A stretch of DNA of 23,840 nt. Origin: JASJBU01 sp965372385. Lineage in GTDB: Bacteria; Pseudomonadota; Gammaproteobacteria; Chromatiales; Chromatiaceae. The stretch is taken from assembly GCA_965372385.1 (NCBI GenBank), contig CBDVCD010000020.1:1-23840 (forward strand), written 5' to 3'. The notes beneath the pieces are model-generated. The model was not told the DNA's origin and ran no database searches. It worked only from the letters and a program-made list of their open reading frames with translations. The position numbers were made by a program, and so were the translations under genes. This document shows positions 7,171-16,446 of this stretch, piece by piece (the first letter of the stretch is position 1; each line of letters begins with the position of its first letter).

Positions 7171-10100
7171 ACCTGGACTTCCGCCAAAACCTCATTGATG
7201 GTATCCATCAGTTCCAACTCCTGATAAGGCTTGCCCAGGCAACGTTTAACACCGAGGTCAAACGCCCTTTGCCGATGTTTATCCCCCACCCGTGAAGAGA
7301 TCATGATAATTGGCAGGCCGTAGTAATCGACAGAGTTGTTGATGTGTCTCGCCAGTTCAAAACCATCCATTCGAGGCATTTCGATATCCAGCAACATGAT
7401 ATCGGGTGAATGCTCCTGTAACAGGGCTATCGCATCAACACCATCTTTTGCAGTCACCACATCCATGTTATGCCGCTCCAGCAAACGACTGGTGACCTTA
7501 CGCACGGTAATGGAGTCATCGACAACCATTACACGAATACGTTCTTGCGTGTTTTTCGATGCCGCCATCTCCATTGACGGCGACTCTGAAGGTAAACGAG
7601 CGGCATCCATGCGCACCAATGCGCCCAGATCCAGAATCAGTGCCACGCGACCATCGGCCAAGATGGTACCACCAGTGATCCAACGCACACTACCAACCTG
7701 CTGACCGACGGATTTCACCACGATTTGTCGTGTTCCCAGCAGCTCATCCACCTGTAGCGCAACATGGTGTTCGCCAGCATGTACCAATAGCAGGGGATAC
7801 CATTTCATCGATTCTGACAGTTCGGTGTACTCAATACTCATCATACGGCCTAAGTTAGCCGTCTTATAGTTGTGGTTAGCATAGGTGTAGGTTTGCTGCT
7901 CATCCGCATAGCACGCCTGAAGCTCTTTATGCCTGATTCTCACCACACCTTCCACACTCCCATGAGGTATTGCATAGACCTCATCACCCATACGCACCAA
8001 CAGGGCATCGGTTACTGCCAAGGTCAACGGCAGGCGGATGGTAAAACTGGTTCCTCGTCCGGGCTGGGAGTCGATGTCCAACCCGCCACCCAACTGCTTG
8101 ACCTCACTGGCAACCACATCAAGACCTACACCACGACCTGATATCTGGGTGACCTCTTTGGCGGTACTGAATCCCGGATTGAGCACAAACTGAATGAGGT
8201 CATCATTACTGACAACGGTACTCTCATCGATCATCCCCTGCTCAATAGCCTGGGTGCGGATCGCCCCGATATCCAATCCTTTACCGTCATCGGAGAGTGT
8301 GATCAGAACATCCGTGGCTTCCCGGTCGATGTAAATTGAAATTTTACCTGTCTTATCCTTCCCGGCAGCCTGCCGTTCCTCGGGCAGCCCGATACCGTGA
8401 GATACGGCATTACGGAGCAGATGCTCCAATACTGGAACCAGGCGATTGAGAATATTTCTGTCTAGCTCACCCTCACTACCAAAACATTCGAGCTGAGCCT
8501 TTTTACCCAAATGATCAGCCGTCTGCCTTACCAGGCGTTGCATGCGGGGTACCATTTGGGTGAAGGGCACCATACGGGTTCTGAGTAATCCATCCTGTAA
8601 ATCGGTGGAGATACGGGACTGTTGCAACAACAGGGTATCGGTGTCACGCTGCAGATCTGTCAATGACTCATTGATACTGCCCAGGTCATTTACCGTCTCG
8701 ACCAGCGCCCTTGAGAGTTGCTGCATGTTGGAAAAACGGTCCAACTCCAAGGGATCAAACTCGGTCTTATCACGCTCATCCCTTTCATTATCCCTTTCCC
8801 ATCGATAAAGGATCTGAGTCTCTGTTTCTATCTCGAGGTTTCTCAATTGGTTAAACAGACGGGAAACAGTCTGCTTAAGTTCTGAGAGGTTGAAGCCCAG
8901 AACACTGTTTTGCTGTTCCAGACGCGCACGATAGATACTAACTTCACCGGCATTGTTAACCAGCCGATCCATCAACTCGGCACTGACACGCACCTTATCT
9001 TTGCTGGATTTAAACGGTGCCACGGTCTGTTCTTTCTTCAGCCTGGCCTTTTTCGCGAACTCCGAGACAAACGGCAACACTACCGCTGACTCTGTCTGCC
9101 CTTCAGTATTGCCCCCTGCCTTTTCTGAGTTATCGGTTCTAATCGTCTCCTGAACAGGTTGCAGAATATCACCCAGTTGCACCATTAAATCAGTAGCCAG
9201 GGAGACCTTTCCCATATTGCTTATTTCATCGATCTGAGCCGCCAGTTTATCGAGTGCCTGACGCACTACATCCAGCAGATGATTGGTCACAACTATCTTG
9301 GCATCTGATATACCAGTCAACAGCGATTCGACTGCGTGGCTGAGGTCACCTACCGGGTTGACACCCACCAACCTTGCACTCCCTTTCAAGGTGTGCAGAG
9401 AGCGTTGTATATCGTCAATCAATGCGAGGTCGTCAGGATTACCAGCCCAACGCTGAAAACCAGACTCCAGATGCTCGATGAACTCACGTGCCTCTTCGAT
9501 AAAGACCTCTACCAATTCAGGGTCTTCATCCACTTCAACCCATGCGGAATCCTGCGGAAAACTCTCCGATTCGTTATGCCATTCTGAGACCGAACCCTGC
9601 GTGAGCTCATCAGTTTCAAGTTCTAACAGCTCACTCTCTTCCACCAAGGATTGGGGAGATAGGTGATCATTTTCAGCATCCTTTTTCAGCAGGGATTCCA
9701 TGTGTTGAATCAAGCTATCCGCCCGATGTAACTGGCCAACACTTTCAGTCTCATCTATCTGAGTCGCCAATATATCCAGTGCCTTACGAATGGCATGTAA
9801 AACTGCATCTGATATGTCAGCACAACCATCCATCAGACCATTGAAGAGTGACTCGACCGCATGACTCAAATCCCCCACAGGCAATACACCTGCCAGGCGA
9901 GCACTTCCCTTGAGCGTATGAAGAGTCCGTTGAATTTCCGTAATATGCTGGGTATCGCCAACATCACTGAGCCAACCCTGATAACAGGATTCGAGCGTTT
10001 CCAGTTGCTCCTTCGCCTCTTCGATGAAGACCTCCAACAACTCCGGATCTTCAGTTACAGGAAAAAGATCATCATCCAAAAAGCTCAGTGGTTCTGCATA

Positions 10101-13100
10101 AAAGGGGGTAGCAGGCTCTTCGGCTGCCTCAACTGTCAATGGTTCACTTCCCATGAACTCTGACGTCTCAAACACCTCATCTTCTCGAGCTGATAAATCG
10201 CTCACAGGCTCAGCGCTAATGGTTTCCGTACGAGATTCAGAAGCAGGATGGTCTGCTTCGGCGTTTTCCTGACTCTGATATTCCAGGTGTTCACTTAACA
10301 GTTCTCCCTGGGCAGCTGCAAGCCTGATCAGGCAACTGTCAGCATTCGGTTCCGGAAGTTGGTCATTGGGCAGCCAGGCAAGAAACTTACGGATGTAGGC
10401 TATAGAGTCCTTAATAAGTGTAATGACATCCTCATCCGCCACTCTGTCTTTTTCAACCAAGGTCTTTAGATAGACCTCAACAGATCTACTGAGGTTGGCG
10501 ATAGGTGTAATTCCCGTCATGCGGGCGCTGCCATGCAAGGTATGGCAAGCGCGGATTACCTCATCAGGAATCCTCAGCCTAAGATCTGAAGATTTTACCT
10601 GACTGATAAAGGTTTCCAGCTCTTCAATATGGCTCTCCGACTCAGCCAAAAATACCTCAAGTAGTTCAGTATCGACCTCAATCAGAAGGTCGGAATCAGA
10701 AAACCCCTGTTGGTCACTTTTATCGTCTGCATCTCTAAGACTGGAGTCACCCTGTTCAGTAACTTCATCAGACATACCCCGATCGGTGCTGTTGATACCG
10801 TTGGCTTCCATCGACTCGTGAGCTGCAGATTCATTTGTATCTGACGCTTCTGCCTTTCGAGGTGACTCAAGCATGATCTCCTGTTCGTTTTGCCTCTCGC
10901 CCCCTTCAACTGGCACGACATTGGTATCAACTTGACCATTCGCCAGGGCAAACGCACGCTGCATGACACTATCCACATCCACTTCCGGTACAACAGCCTG
11001 TTCCAGGCAATCGATCAGGAGCGGCAACTGTCTGAGTACATCGCCAAGCAGAACCATTATCTCCGGACCTGCCTTGATCGTTTCGTCAATGACGCGGTTA
11101 AGCATATTTTCCATCGACCAAGCCAGTTCACCAATGACTTTGGCACCAACCAGCCGGCCACTACCCTTTAAAGTGTGGAAAGAACGCCGAAAACTTATCA
11201 GGACATCCTTATCATCCGGATTCTTCCGCCATGCCGGTAAATCCTGTTGAATCGACTCCAGCTCTTCTCTCGCCTCCTCAACAAATATCCCCAGTATTTC
11301 GGCGTCGATATCCTCCAATGCCGGTTTCTCTGACGATGGAATCGGGACTTCGATGAGATCAACACCTGCCTCTTCAGTGGTCAGTTCAGATATTTCTCCA
11401 GCTTCTGGCTTTTCCGCCCTATCTACCTCAGGCAGACCTTCTTCCGAGTTCACGGGATAGTCAGCAAGCGAAATAATCTCAGCTGAAACCACTTTATCCG
11501 CGGCTTCAGGCTTTGAACTCAGCAATCCATGTAAAGCCGACTGTGCAATCGCGATGATTTCACGCCGGTTACCAGCACCATCAACCAAGGCTTCAAGAAA
11601 ATATTCAACACTGCTGATGACATCAGCTAAAGAATTAAACTGCTGACGGAAAGGCACTTCGTTTCCATTAATCATCCTGGTCTTAATGAAGTCAGCAGTA
11701 CGCTGAAGTATCTGTGCTGAATCCGCCAACTCCAGTAGTTTTAAGGCACCGTAGACCCGCATGAAAGCATCGTATACATCCGTAAGAACCTTCGGCTCGC
11801 CAGGTGTCTCGGTATAATCAATGATGGCCTCCTTGGCCTTGGCAATATCGACTTTTGCCTCTCGCACCGTCTGTTTGAGCAGGCTTCTGTATTCACCTTC
11901 GGGTAGATTCAATCCCCACCCTTCCTCAGGAGTGATCTCTTCATCCTCTGAAGATTGGATCGTATGTAAAGTGCTCAACGATGACTCGACATACAATATA
12001 TCTCCTGCCATCTCCATGAGTTCATACTCTTCCGGTGGCTCGGATCTTCCAATAAAGGACTTAACCTTCTCGGCCTGGTGGAGCAGGCGGGAGCGAAGTG
12101 CACCCTGACCAATCATACCGAGGGTATCCGCCAGCTTTCGAATGGGGTTTTCCAGTTGCGCCAACATATCGGTCTCTGCCTGTTGATTGCGCATAAAAAG
12201 ATCAAGTACATCTTTAACCTTGGTTAATTCGGACTGAATTGCCTCACTGATCGAAGCCGCCAGCTCCGCATTGGAACCACTTAGACCTTGACGCCCCTCT
12301 TTAAGCATCACTTCGCTCGGCATAAGCGTTTCAAGATCATAGGCCTTCTTGACCTCATTGATCCTAGAATCATCTGTTATGGCTTGAGCAATGTAGTAGA
12401 GGAGGTTTTTCAGCAGATCATCCGCCTGATCTCTGTCCAAAGCACCCTCGCCACCATCGATGATGGACTTTAATTGCCTGTCGATCTTACTAAAAAGCTG
12501 TTTGACCGCGATGCCTGAAATGATGGAATGTTCGATCAGCCCTCGGGTCAACGCACCGGCAACCCATGCCAGACTATAGACCTCATGTGTGCCGGCATGC
12601 TGTTCAAGCTCCTCGAATACCTCACGCAGATATTGCCAGCCCTCTTCGACGTTTTGATTGCGATACCAGCTAAGCAATCCAACATGAAACTTCTGTCGTA
12701 GACGGCGAACCAGAGACGAAATCTCAGGATTGGGTTCACCAGTAACCTGCACCAATAGAGAAGCCTTGGCAATCTCCGGCTTAAACAGGGCAGCTTCTGA
12801 TAACAGAGGGGCTTCACGTGCCGCTCTTAGATCATTCAGCAAAGGAAGGATTATGAGAGGAATATCCGCATCGCCCGCCTGCAAATTTTCCAGATAGTCA
12901 GGCAGTTGTATCAAGGAGAGCATTAAGGCTTCAGCCGCATCATCTTGTTGCGGAACCTGCCCATCAGCCATGGCCCGGGCAACTGCTTCCATCTCCTCCG
13001 CCAGCATGCCTGGACCGTAGATCTGCACCATCTGCAACACACCGGCAACCTGATGAAGATGATCAGCGCAAAGACCTATTGCTCCCTCATCCCCTGCTGA

Positions 13101-13199
13101 TTCGATGTAGACCTCCAGTGCCTGTCGGGCCCGGCCAATCGTCTCATCAAGCTCACTCTTGACCCAATTCAAAGCGCCAAAATCATTAACGCCCCTCAT
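7167..13199 (-). CDS. chpA: Hybrid chemosensory histidine kinase ChpA with multiple Hpt domains and a receiver
   Basis: Central kinase of the type IV pilus chemosensory system, 2010 residues (Pseudomonas ChpA is about 2470). The N terminus resembles FimL, with H49 in LHQVAGVLQMV. Further degenerate Hpt-like helical modules follow; in one the acceptor His position is M480. Four canonical Hpt domains carry H675, H886, H1094 and H1269 in HTLKGS or HTLHGS motifs, joined by long acidic Ser/Glu-rich linkers. A CheA dimerisation region starts near 1400. The HATPase domain has N box H1593/N1597, DDGKGLD, GFSTA and GRGVGLDVV (from 1688). A CheW-like domain spans about 1725-1865. The C-terminal receiver has D1894-D1895, phospho-acceptor D1938 and K1990. 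ATG 13199 has AAGGGG 8 nt upstream. It should phosphorylate PilG and PilH. All catalytic motifs look intact. Confidence 0.95.
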   Translation of the reverse strand: MRGVNDFGALNWVKSELDETIGRARQALEVYIESAGDEGAIGLCADHLHQVAGVLQMVQIYGPGMLAEEMEAVARAMADGQVPQQDDAAEALMLSLIQLPDYLENLQAGDADIPLIILPLLNDLRAAREAPLLSEAALFKPEIAKASLLVQVTGEPNPEISSLVRRLRQKFHVGLLSWYRNQNVEEGWQYLREVFEELEQHAGTHEVYSLAWVAGALTRGLIEHSIISGIAVKQLFSKIDRQLKSIIDGGEGALDRDQADDLLKNLLYYIAQAITDDSRINEVKKAYDLETLMPSEVMLKEGRQGLSGSNAELAASISEAIQSELTKVKDVLDLFMRNQQAETDMLAQLENPIRKLADTLGMIGQGALRSRLLHQAEKVKSFIGRSEPPEEYELMEMAGDILYVESSLSTLHTIQSSEDEEITPEEGWGLNLPEGEYRSLLKQTVREAKVDIAKAKEAIIDYTETPGEPKVLTDVYDAFMRVYGALKLLELADSAQILQRTADFIKTRMINGNEVPFRQQFNSLADVISSVEYFLEALVDGAGNRREIIAIAQSALHGLLSSKPEAADKVVSAEIISLADYPVNSEEGLPEVDRAEKPEAGEISELTTEEAGVDLIEVPIPSSEKPALEDIDAEILGIFVEEAREELESIQQDLPAWRKNPDDKDVLISFRRSFHTLKGSGRLVGAKVIGELAWSMENMLNRVIDETIKAGPEIMVLLGDVLRQLPLLIDCLEQAVVPEVDVDSVMQRAFALANGQVDTNVVPVEGGERQNEQEIMLESPRKAEASDTNESAAHESMEANGINSTDRGMSDEVTEQGDSSLRDADDKSDQQGFSDSDLLIEVDTELLEVFLAESESHIEELETFISQVKSSDLRLRIPDEVIRACHTLHGSARMTGITPIANLSRSVEVYLKTLVEKDRVADEDVITLIKDSIAYIRKFLAWLPNDQLPEPNADSCLIRLAAAQGELLSEHLEYQSQENAEADHPASESRTETISAEPVSDLSAREDEVFETSEFMGSEPLTVEAAEEPATPFYAEPLSFLDDDLFPVTEDPELLEVFIEEAKEQLETLESCYQGWLSDVGDTQHITEIQRTLHTLKGSARLAGVLPVGDLSHAVESLFNGLMDGCADISDAVLHAIRKALDILATQIDETESVGQLHRADSLIQHMESLLKKDAENDHLSPQSLVEESELLELETDELTQGSVSEWHNESESFPQDSAWVEVDEDPELVEVFIEEAREFIEHLESGFQRWAGNPDDLALIDDIQRSLHTLKGSARLVGVNPVGDLSHAVESLLTGISDAKIVVTNHLLDVVRQALDKLAAQIDEISNMGKVSLATDLMVQLGDILQPVQETIRTDNSEKAGGNTEGQTESAVVLPFVSEFAKKARLKKEQTVAPFKSSKDKVRVSAELMDRLVNNAGEVSIYRARLEQQNSVLGFNLSELKQTVSRLFNQLRNLEIETETQILYRWERDNERDERDKTEFDPLELDRFSNMQQLSRALVETVNDLGSINESLTDLQRDTDTLLLQQSRISTDLQDGLLRTRMVPFTQMVPRMQRLVRQTADHLGKKAQLECFGSEGELDRNILNRLVPVLEHLLRNAVSHGIGLPEERQAAGKDKTGKISIYIDREATDVLITLSDDGKGLDIGAIRTQAIEQGMIDESTVVSNDDLIQFVLNPGFSTAKEVTQISGRGVGLDVVASEVKQLGGGLDIDSQPGRGTSFTIRLPLTLAVTDALLVRMGDEVYAIPHGSVEGVVRIRHKELQACYADEQQTYTYANHNYKTANLGRMMSIEYTELSESMKWYPLLLVHAGEHHVALQVDELLGTRQIVVKSVGQQVGSVRWITGGTILADGRVALILDLGALVRMDAARLPSESPSMEMAASKNTQERIRVMVVDDSITVRKVTSRLLERHNMDVVTAKDGVDAIALLQEHSPDIMLLDIEMPRMDGFELARHINNSVDYYGLPIIMISSRVGDKHRQRAFDLGVKRCLGKPYQELELMDTINEVLAEVQV

Positions 13200-13286
13200 A
13201 CTGCCGTCCCCTTATCCAGGTTAACCAGATAATTCAATCGCCTGTGCAAGCTTAACCCATGCATTGAATCAAATAGGATCGATCGA

Positions 13287-15323
13287 TCAGGGAAGACGGA
13301 AACCGGCAACCGACTTCTGCAGTTCTTCAGCCAGATCCGCCAAGGCACCGATAGAGATCTCTGTTTGCCTGGTGCCATCGGTTGTCTGGGTTGTGATCTC
13401 TTGGATAACAGACATCGTATCGTTAACGACCGAAGATGCTTCAGACTGGGTTTGCGCTGAGGTAGCGATATTATTTGTTTGTTCAGCGATATATTGCGAT
13501 ACGTTTTCAATCTCCTTAAGCGCCTCACCTGCATCCTCTGCCAATTGTGCCCCCTTCACTACCCCCGTTGTGCTGGCCTCCATCGAAGTGACTGCTTCAT
13601 TGGTATCTGCCTGAATGGTCTTAACCAGTGCTTCAATCTGTTTGGTAGCGTTGATTGAACGTTCAGCCAATCGTTGCACCTCATCCGCAACCACCGCAAA
13701 ACCACGACCTGCCTCACCTGCCATAGCCGCCTGCATGGCTGCATTCAAAGCCAGGATATTGGTCTGATCAGCGATATCATCGATCAGTTCGACGATATCG
13801 CCAATCTCTTGTGAGCTCTCGCCCAGTCGTTTGATTCGCTTGGAGGTCTCCTGGATCTGCTCCCTGATAGAGTCCATGCCCTGGATGTTTTTGTGCACTG
13901 TTTCGGCACCTTTGTTGGCGATATCCACTGATCGCCTGGCTACTTCGGCGGACTCAGCAGCATCACGGGACATCTGATCGATGGCAAGCGTCATTTCCTT
14001 GATGGATTCATTCGCCTGGGTAATCCGATCCGCCTGATGCTCACTCGCCTCAACGAGGTGAGTAGCCGTTGCCCTACTCTCCTGCGTAGCTCCAGACACC
14101 TGATCGGCCGTCTGGTTAATCGTGGTAACCAATTCCCGCAGGGCCTCGATAGCGTAGTTGATGGAATCCGCAATGGCCCCGGTTATATCCTCCGTAACAC
14201 TGGCGGTCACAGTCAGGTCACCATCGGCTAGGTCACCCATCTCATCCAACAGACGTAAGATTGCTTTCTGGTTGTTCTCGTTCTGTTCCTTACTTACCTG
14301 CTCACGCCGCTGGGAATCCACAATCAATTGCACACCAAGCAGTATCAGAAAGATCACCGCGGCACCACCAAAGATGGCAATCATAGCGGGGCCAGCACTG
14401 ATTCCAAGTACTTTGAAACGTCCAGGAGACTGACCATATGCATCAATCAACTTCGCCGCCGCGGCGCTGGCCTGATCACTCGACAAATTAATTACAGCTA
14501 CCGCTTCCAGGGCGGGTAAGACACCAGGGATATTCTCGATGATCTCCTGGATGTTATCGTTGATAGTGCCAAACAGATTTCCGATATCCGCCAAACGTTG
14601 GGCCGCCACACGATCATCTACCTTCTTCAACCCCAAGGCGTCATCACCGTCAAGCAGCCCGGCCAACACCTGACTAAAACGGTTTACATCCCGACTAACC
14701 TGATCAATGGCCGCCGCTGTTTCCTGGCCACCTTCAAACACCTGATTCACATTGGTGTTGATCCTTTGCAACAACATCTCCTGCTCCGCGGCGATGGATA
14801 TTTGCTCGCGTGCCGCCTTACTGTTCACAAGAACCAGCACCAACTCTTCTGACAGTTCCTGGAGTTGGGGTATAAACTCACCGATCACACCGGAAAATTC
14901 ATTGATTGCCAGGATGAATTCTCTTGCCTGCAAAACCTCATCGATGTATTGCCTCAATTCGAACCAGCTATTTTCCAAATTCCGCAATGGCTTGGAGACC
15001 TCTTCTGGGGAAGCGGGAAGCTTGTCAGCAACAGATCCTTTCTTCAGCTCAGTTATAAGGGTCTCATATCGATTACGTGCGGCTTGTAAGGGTTGGAATG
15101 ATTGTAATTCACCCTTTGCCGCAGAGAGAGCAATCTTTGCAAGCCGCTGGGCGAGTACCTGTGTCTCAGCAGCCCTGATTAGATATTGCTCATCATAGCT
15201 CTCACGACGAGAGGTATGCACAAATGTCATAAGCGCCAGTATCAAGCAGACCAATACCAACACCGCGAGTGTTGTGACAACCTTGTTGGAAGGCAATTTT
15301 CCACCCACTCCTTTCACTTTCAT
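13287..15323 (-). CDS. pilJ: Type IV pilus methyl-accepting chemoreceptor PilJ
   Basis: Membrane receptor of the Pil-Chp pathway, 678 residues. TM1 lies at about 14-35 and TM2 at about 309-333, enclosing a roughly 270-residue helical periplasmic region of the PilJ type. A HAMP-like segment (about 350-400) follows, then a long coiled-coil signalling domain. The kinase-control hairpin tip is NILALNAAMQAAMAGEAGRG, starting at N522, with the PilJ-typical QAAMAGEAG in place of the usual EAARAGEQG, and then FAVVADEVQRLAERS. The C terminus ends FRLP, like known PilJ. ATG 15323 has GGGAG upstream. PilI and ChpC would couple it to ChpA. The Pseudomonas neighbour pilK, a CheR-type methyltransferase, is not found in the 87 bp between pilJ and chpA, so receptor methylation may be absent or supplied in trans. 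Confidence 0.95.
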   Translation of the reverse strand: MKVKGVGGKLPSNKVVTTLAVLVLVCLILALMTFVHTSRRESYDEQYLIRAAETQVLAQRLAKIALSAAKGELQSFQPLQAARNRYETLITELKKGSVADKLPASPEEVSKPLRNLENSWFELRQYIDEVLQAREFILAINEFSGVIGEFIPQLQELSEELVLVLVNSKAAREQISIAAEQEMLLQRINTNVNQVFEGGQETAAAIDQVSRDVNRFSQVLAGLLDGDDALGLKKVDDRVAAQRLADIGNLFGTINDNIQEIIENIPGVLPALEAVAVINLSSDQASAAAAKLIDAYGQSPGRFKVLGISAGPAMIAIFGGAAVIFLILLGVQLIVDSQRREQVSKEQNENNQKAILRLLDEMGDLADGDLTVTASVTEDITGAIADSINYAIEALRELVTTINQTADQVSGATQESRATATHLVEASEHQADRITQANESIKEMTLAIDQMSRDAAESAEVARRSVDIANKGAETVHKNIQGMDSIREQIQETSKRIKRLGESSQEIGDIVELIDDIADQTNILALNAAMQAAMAGEAGRGFAVVADEVQRLAERSINATKQIEALVKTIQADTNEAVTSMEASTTGVVKGAQLAEDAGEALKEIENVSQYIAEQTNNIATSAQTQSEASSVVNDTMSVIQEITTQTTDGTRQTEISIGALADLAEELQKSVAGFRLP

Positions 15324-15384
15324 TACTTTATTCTCCCAAAAGGATAATGCTCACGCCTATGATTTGTAGCTGAACCAAACGCGG

Positions 15385-15951
15385 TTAAACCGCTGCCATC
15401 AGGAACGCAGGATCTTCAGCCAATGCAGATAGTTTGAAAACCGGCCAGATAACGCCATCTTGATTAAAACCATATTTGACATATCTGTCGAATTGCCCGG
15501 ATAGCGCTTCATTCCCAGTCGCCGTGTCTTTGGCAAAATGACGCATCCCAACCATCTCCCCGACCAGTACCCCAGTCAAACCGGAGTCCATGGTAGAAAC
15601 CAGCACACGACTGCGTCTGCCTCGATTTGTTTTTCTGCCAATCAGAAACAGTTGCAGATCCACAACAGGCATCAAGGTACCTCGGATATTGGCAATCCCC
15701 AGCATCCAGGGCTTGGCGCCAGGAACCTTGGTCATGACAGCGGGGTAATTAAGGATCTCCTTGATATCACTCAATGGGGCAACCAGGCACTGCTCACCAA
15801 CATAGAACATCACCCCTTCCCAGTAGCTCTGGATTTGTTCCTGTTGTGGTAGTCCTACCGCATATTGACGACAGCGTTGTTCTATCGAGACAAGCAGCTC
15901 CACAATTTCCACCGAGGAAACTGCAAGGGAGGCCTGCATAGATTCAGCCAC
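15385..15951 (-). CDS. pilI: CheW-like adaptor protein PilI
   Basis: 188-residue CheW-domain adaptor that connects PilJ to ChpA. The core shows the CheW pattern: VMFYVGEQCLVAPLSDIKEIL, then PWMLGIANIRGTLMPVVDLQ and VLVGEMVGMRHF. About 45 helical residues precede the domain, as in known PilI. I start it at GTG 15951: an AAGGAG Shine-Dalgarno sits exactly 7 nt upstream, whereas the in-frame ATG at 15939 has none. The start overlaps the pilH stop by 8 bp, indicating coupled translation. pilJ starts 61 bp downstream. Identification is strong from domain and synteny. Confidence 0.93.
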   Translation of the reverse strand: MAESMQASLAVSSVEIVELLVSIEQRCRQYAVGLPQQEQIQSYWEGVMFYVGEQCLVAPLSDIKEILNYPAVMTKVPGAKPWMLGIANIRGTLMPVVDLQLFLIGRKTNRGRRSRVLVSTMDSGLTGVLVGEMVGMRHFAKDTATGNEALSGQFDRYVKYGFNQDGVIWPVFKLSALAEDPAFLMAAV

Positions 15952-16384
15952 CTAGCAGCTCCTTGATTTTGCTGAGCAGATCAGCTGGCATGACAGGCTT
16001 TACCAGATATTCGTTTGCACCCTGTCTTTTACCCCAATTGATATCGGTCTGCTGACCCTTGGTTGTCACCATAATTATCGGAATATCCGCGGTTCCCTCA
16101 TCACTTCGCAGTTTTCTCGTGGCTTGAAAACCATTCAATACCGGCATCACAACATCCATGATAATGAGGTCCGGATGGATACTCCCGGCCACTTCCAGAG
16201 CTTCCTGGCCGTCCCGGGCAATCTCTGTTTTATAGCTCTGTTTTTCAAGGATTTTTTTAAAGACATGCACCTCGGTTGGTGAATCATCGACTATCAGAAT
16301 AGTCGCCTGGTTCCTACTCTCTGATGGCCTCGCCTCATCCACTTGTGAATCCGTATTATCCTTGCGAAAGATATTTTTAATCAT
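15944..16384 (-). CDS. pilH: Type IV pilus response regulator PilH
   Basis: Single-domain CheY-like response regulator, 146 residues, acting downstream of ChpA; in Pseudomonas PilH works as phosphate sink and favours pilus retraction. Receiver residues are all visible: acidic pair D33-D34, phospho-acceptor D77 in IIMDVVMP, T107-T108 region (IMVTTKG) and K129 in LVKP. A 26-residue polar N-terminal extension precedes the receiver, longer than the usual 121-residue PilH. Its ATG at 16384 has an AAGAG-like sequence upstream, so the extension is probably translated. No output domain is present. It overlaps pilI by 8 bp and follows pilG after 62 bp. Confidence 0.93.
   Translation of the reverse strand: MIKNIFRKDNTDSQVDEARPSESRNQATILIVDDSPTEVHVFKKILEKQSYKTEIARDGQEALEVAGSIHPDLIIMDVVMPVLNGFQATRKLRSDEGTADIPIIMVTTKGQQTDINWGKRQGANEYLVKPVMPADLLSKIKELLGG
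15959..15964 (-). promoter_or_regulatory. Shine-Dalgarno fixing the GTG start of pilI
   Basis: On the minus strand this reads AAGGAG, 7 nt before GTG 15951 and inside the last codons of pilH. It decides between the GTG and the downstream ATG at 15939. Confidence 0.8.
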
Positions 16385-16446
16385 TGACTCTTTTGTCTAC
16401 TAGGTTTTTTAAAAACTGGCCTGTATTGTGCGAACTTCGATCATCT

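Noticed and set aside
13278..13289. GATCGATCGATC-like palindrome at the end of pilJ
   Set aside because: Short simple repeat inside and next to a stop codon, no T-run after it, so neither terminator nor operator is supported.
13196..13534. 112-codon minus-strand frame spanning the pilJ-chpA gap, considered as a pilK remnant
   Set aside because: It overlaps the pilJ 3' end in another frame and shows no methyltransferase motifs; the true gap is only 87 bp.
16404..16416. GTTTTTTAAAAAC near-palindrome between pilG and pilH, considered as a terminator
   Set aside because: No GC stem, and the genes on both sides belong to one functional operon.
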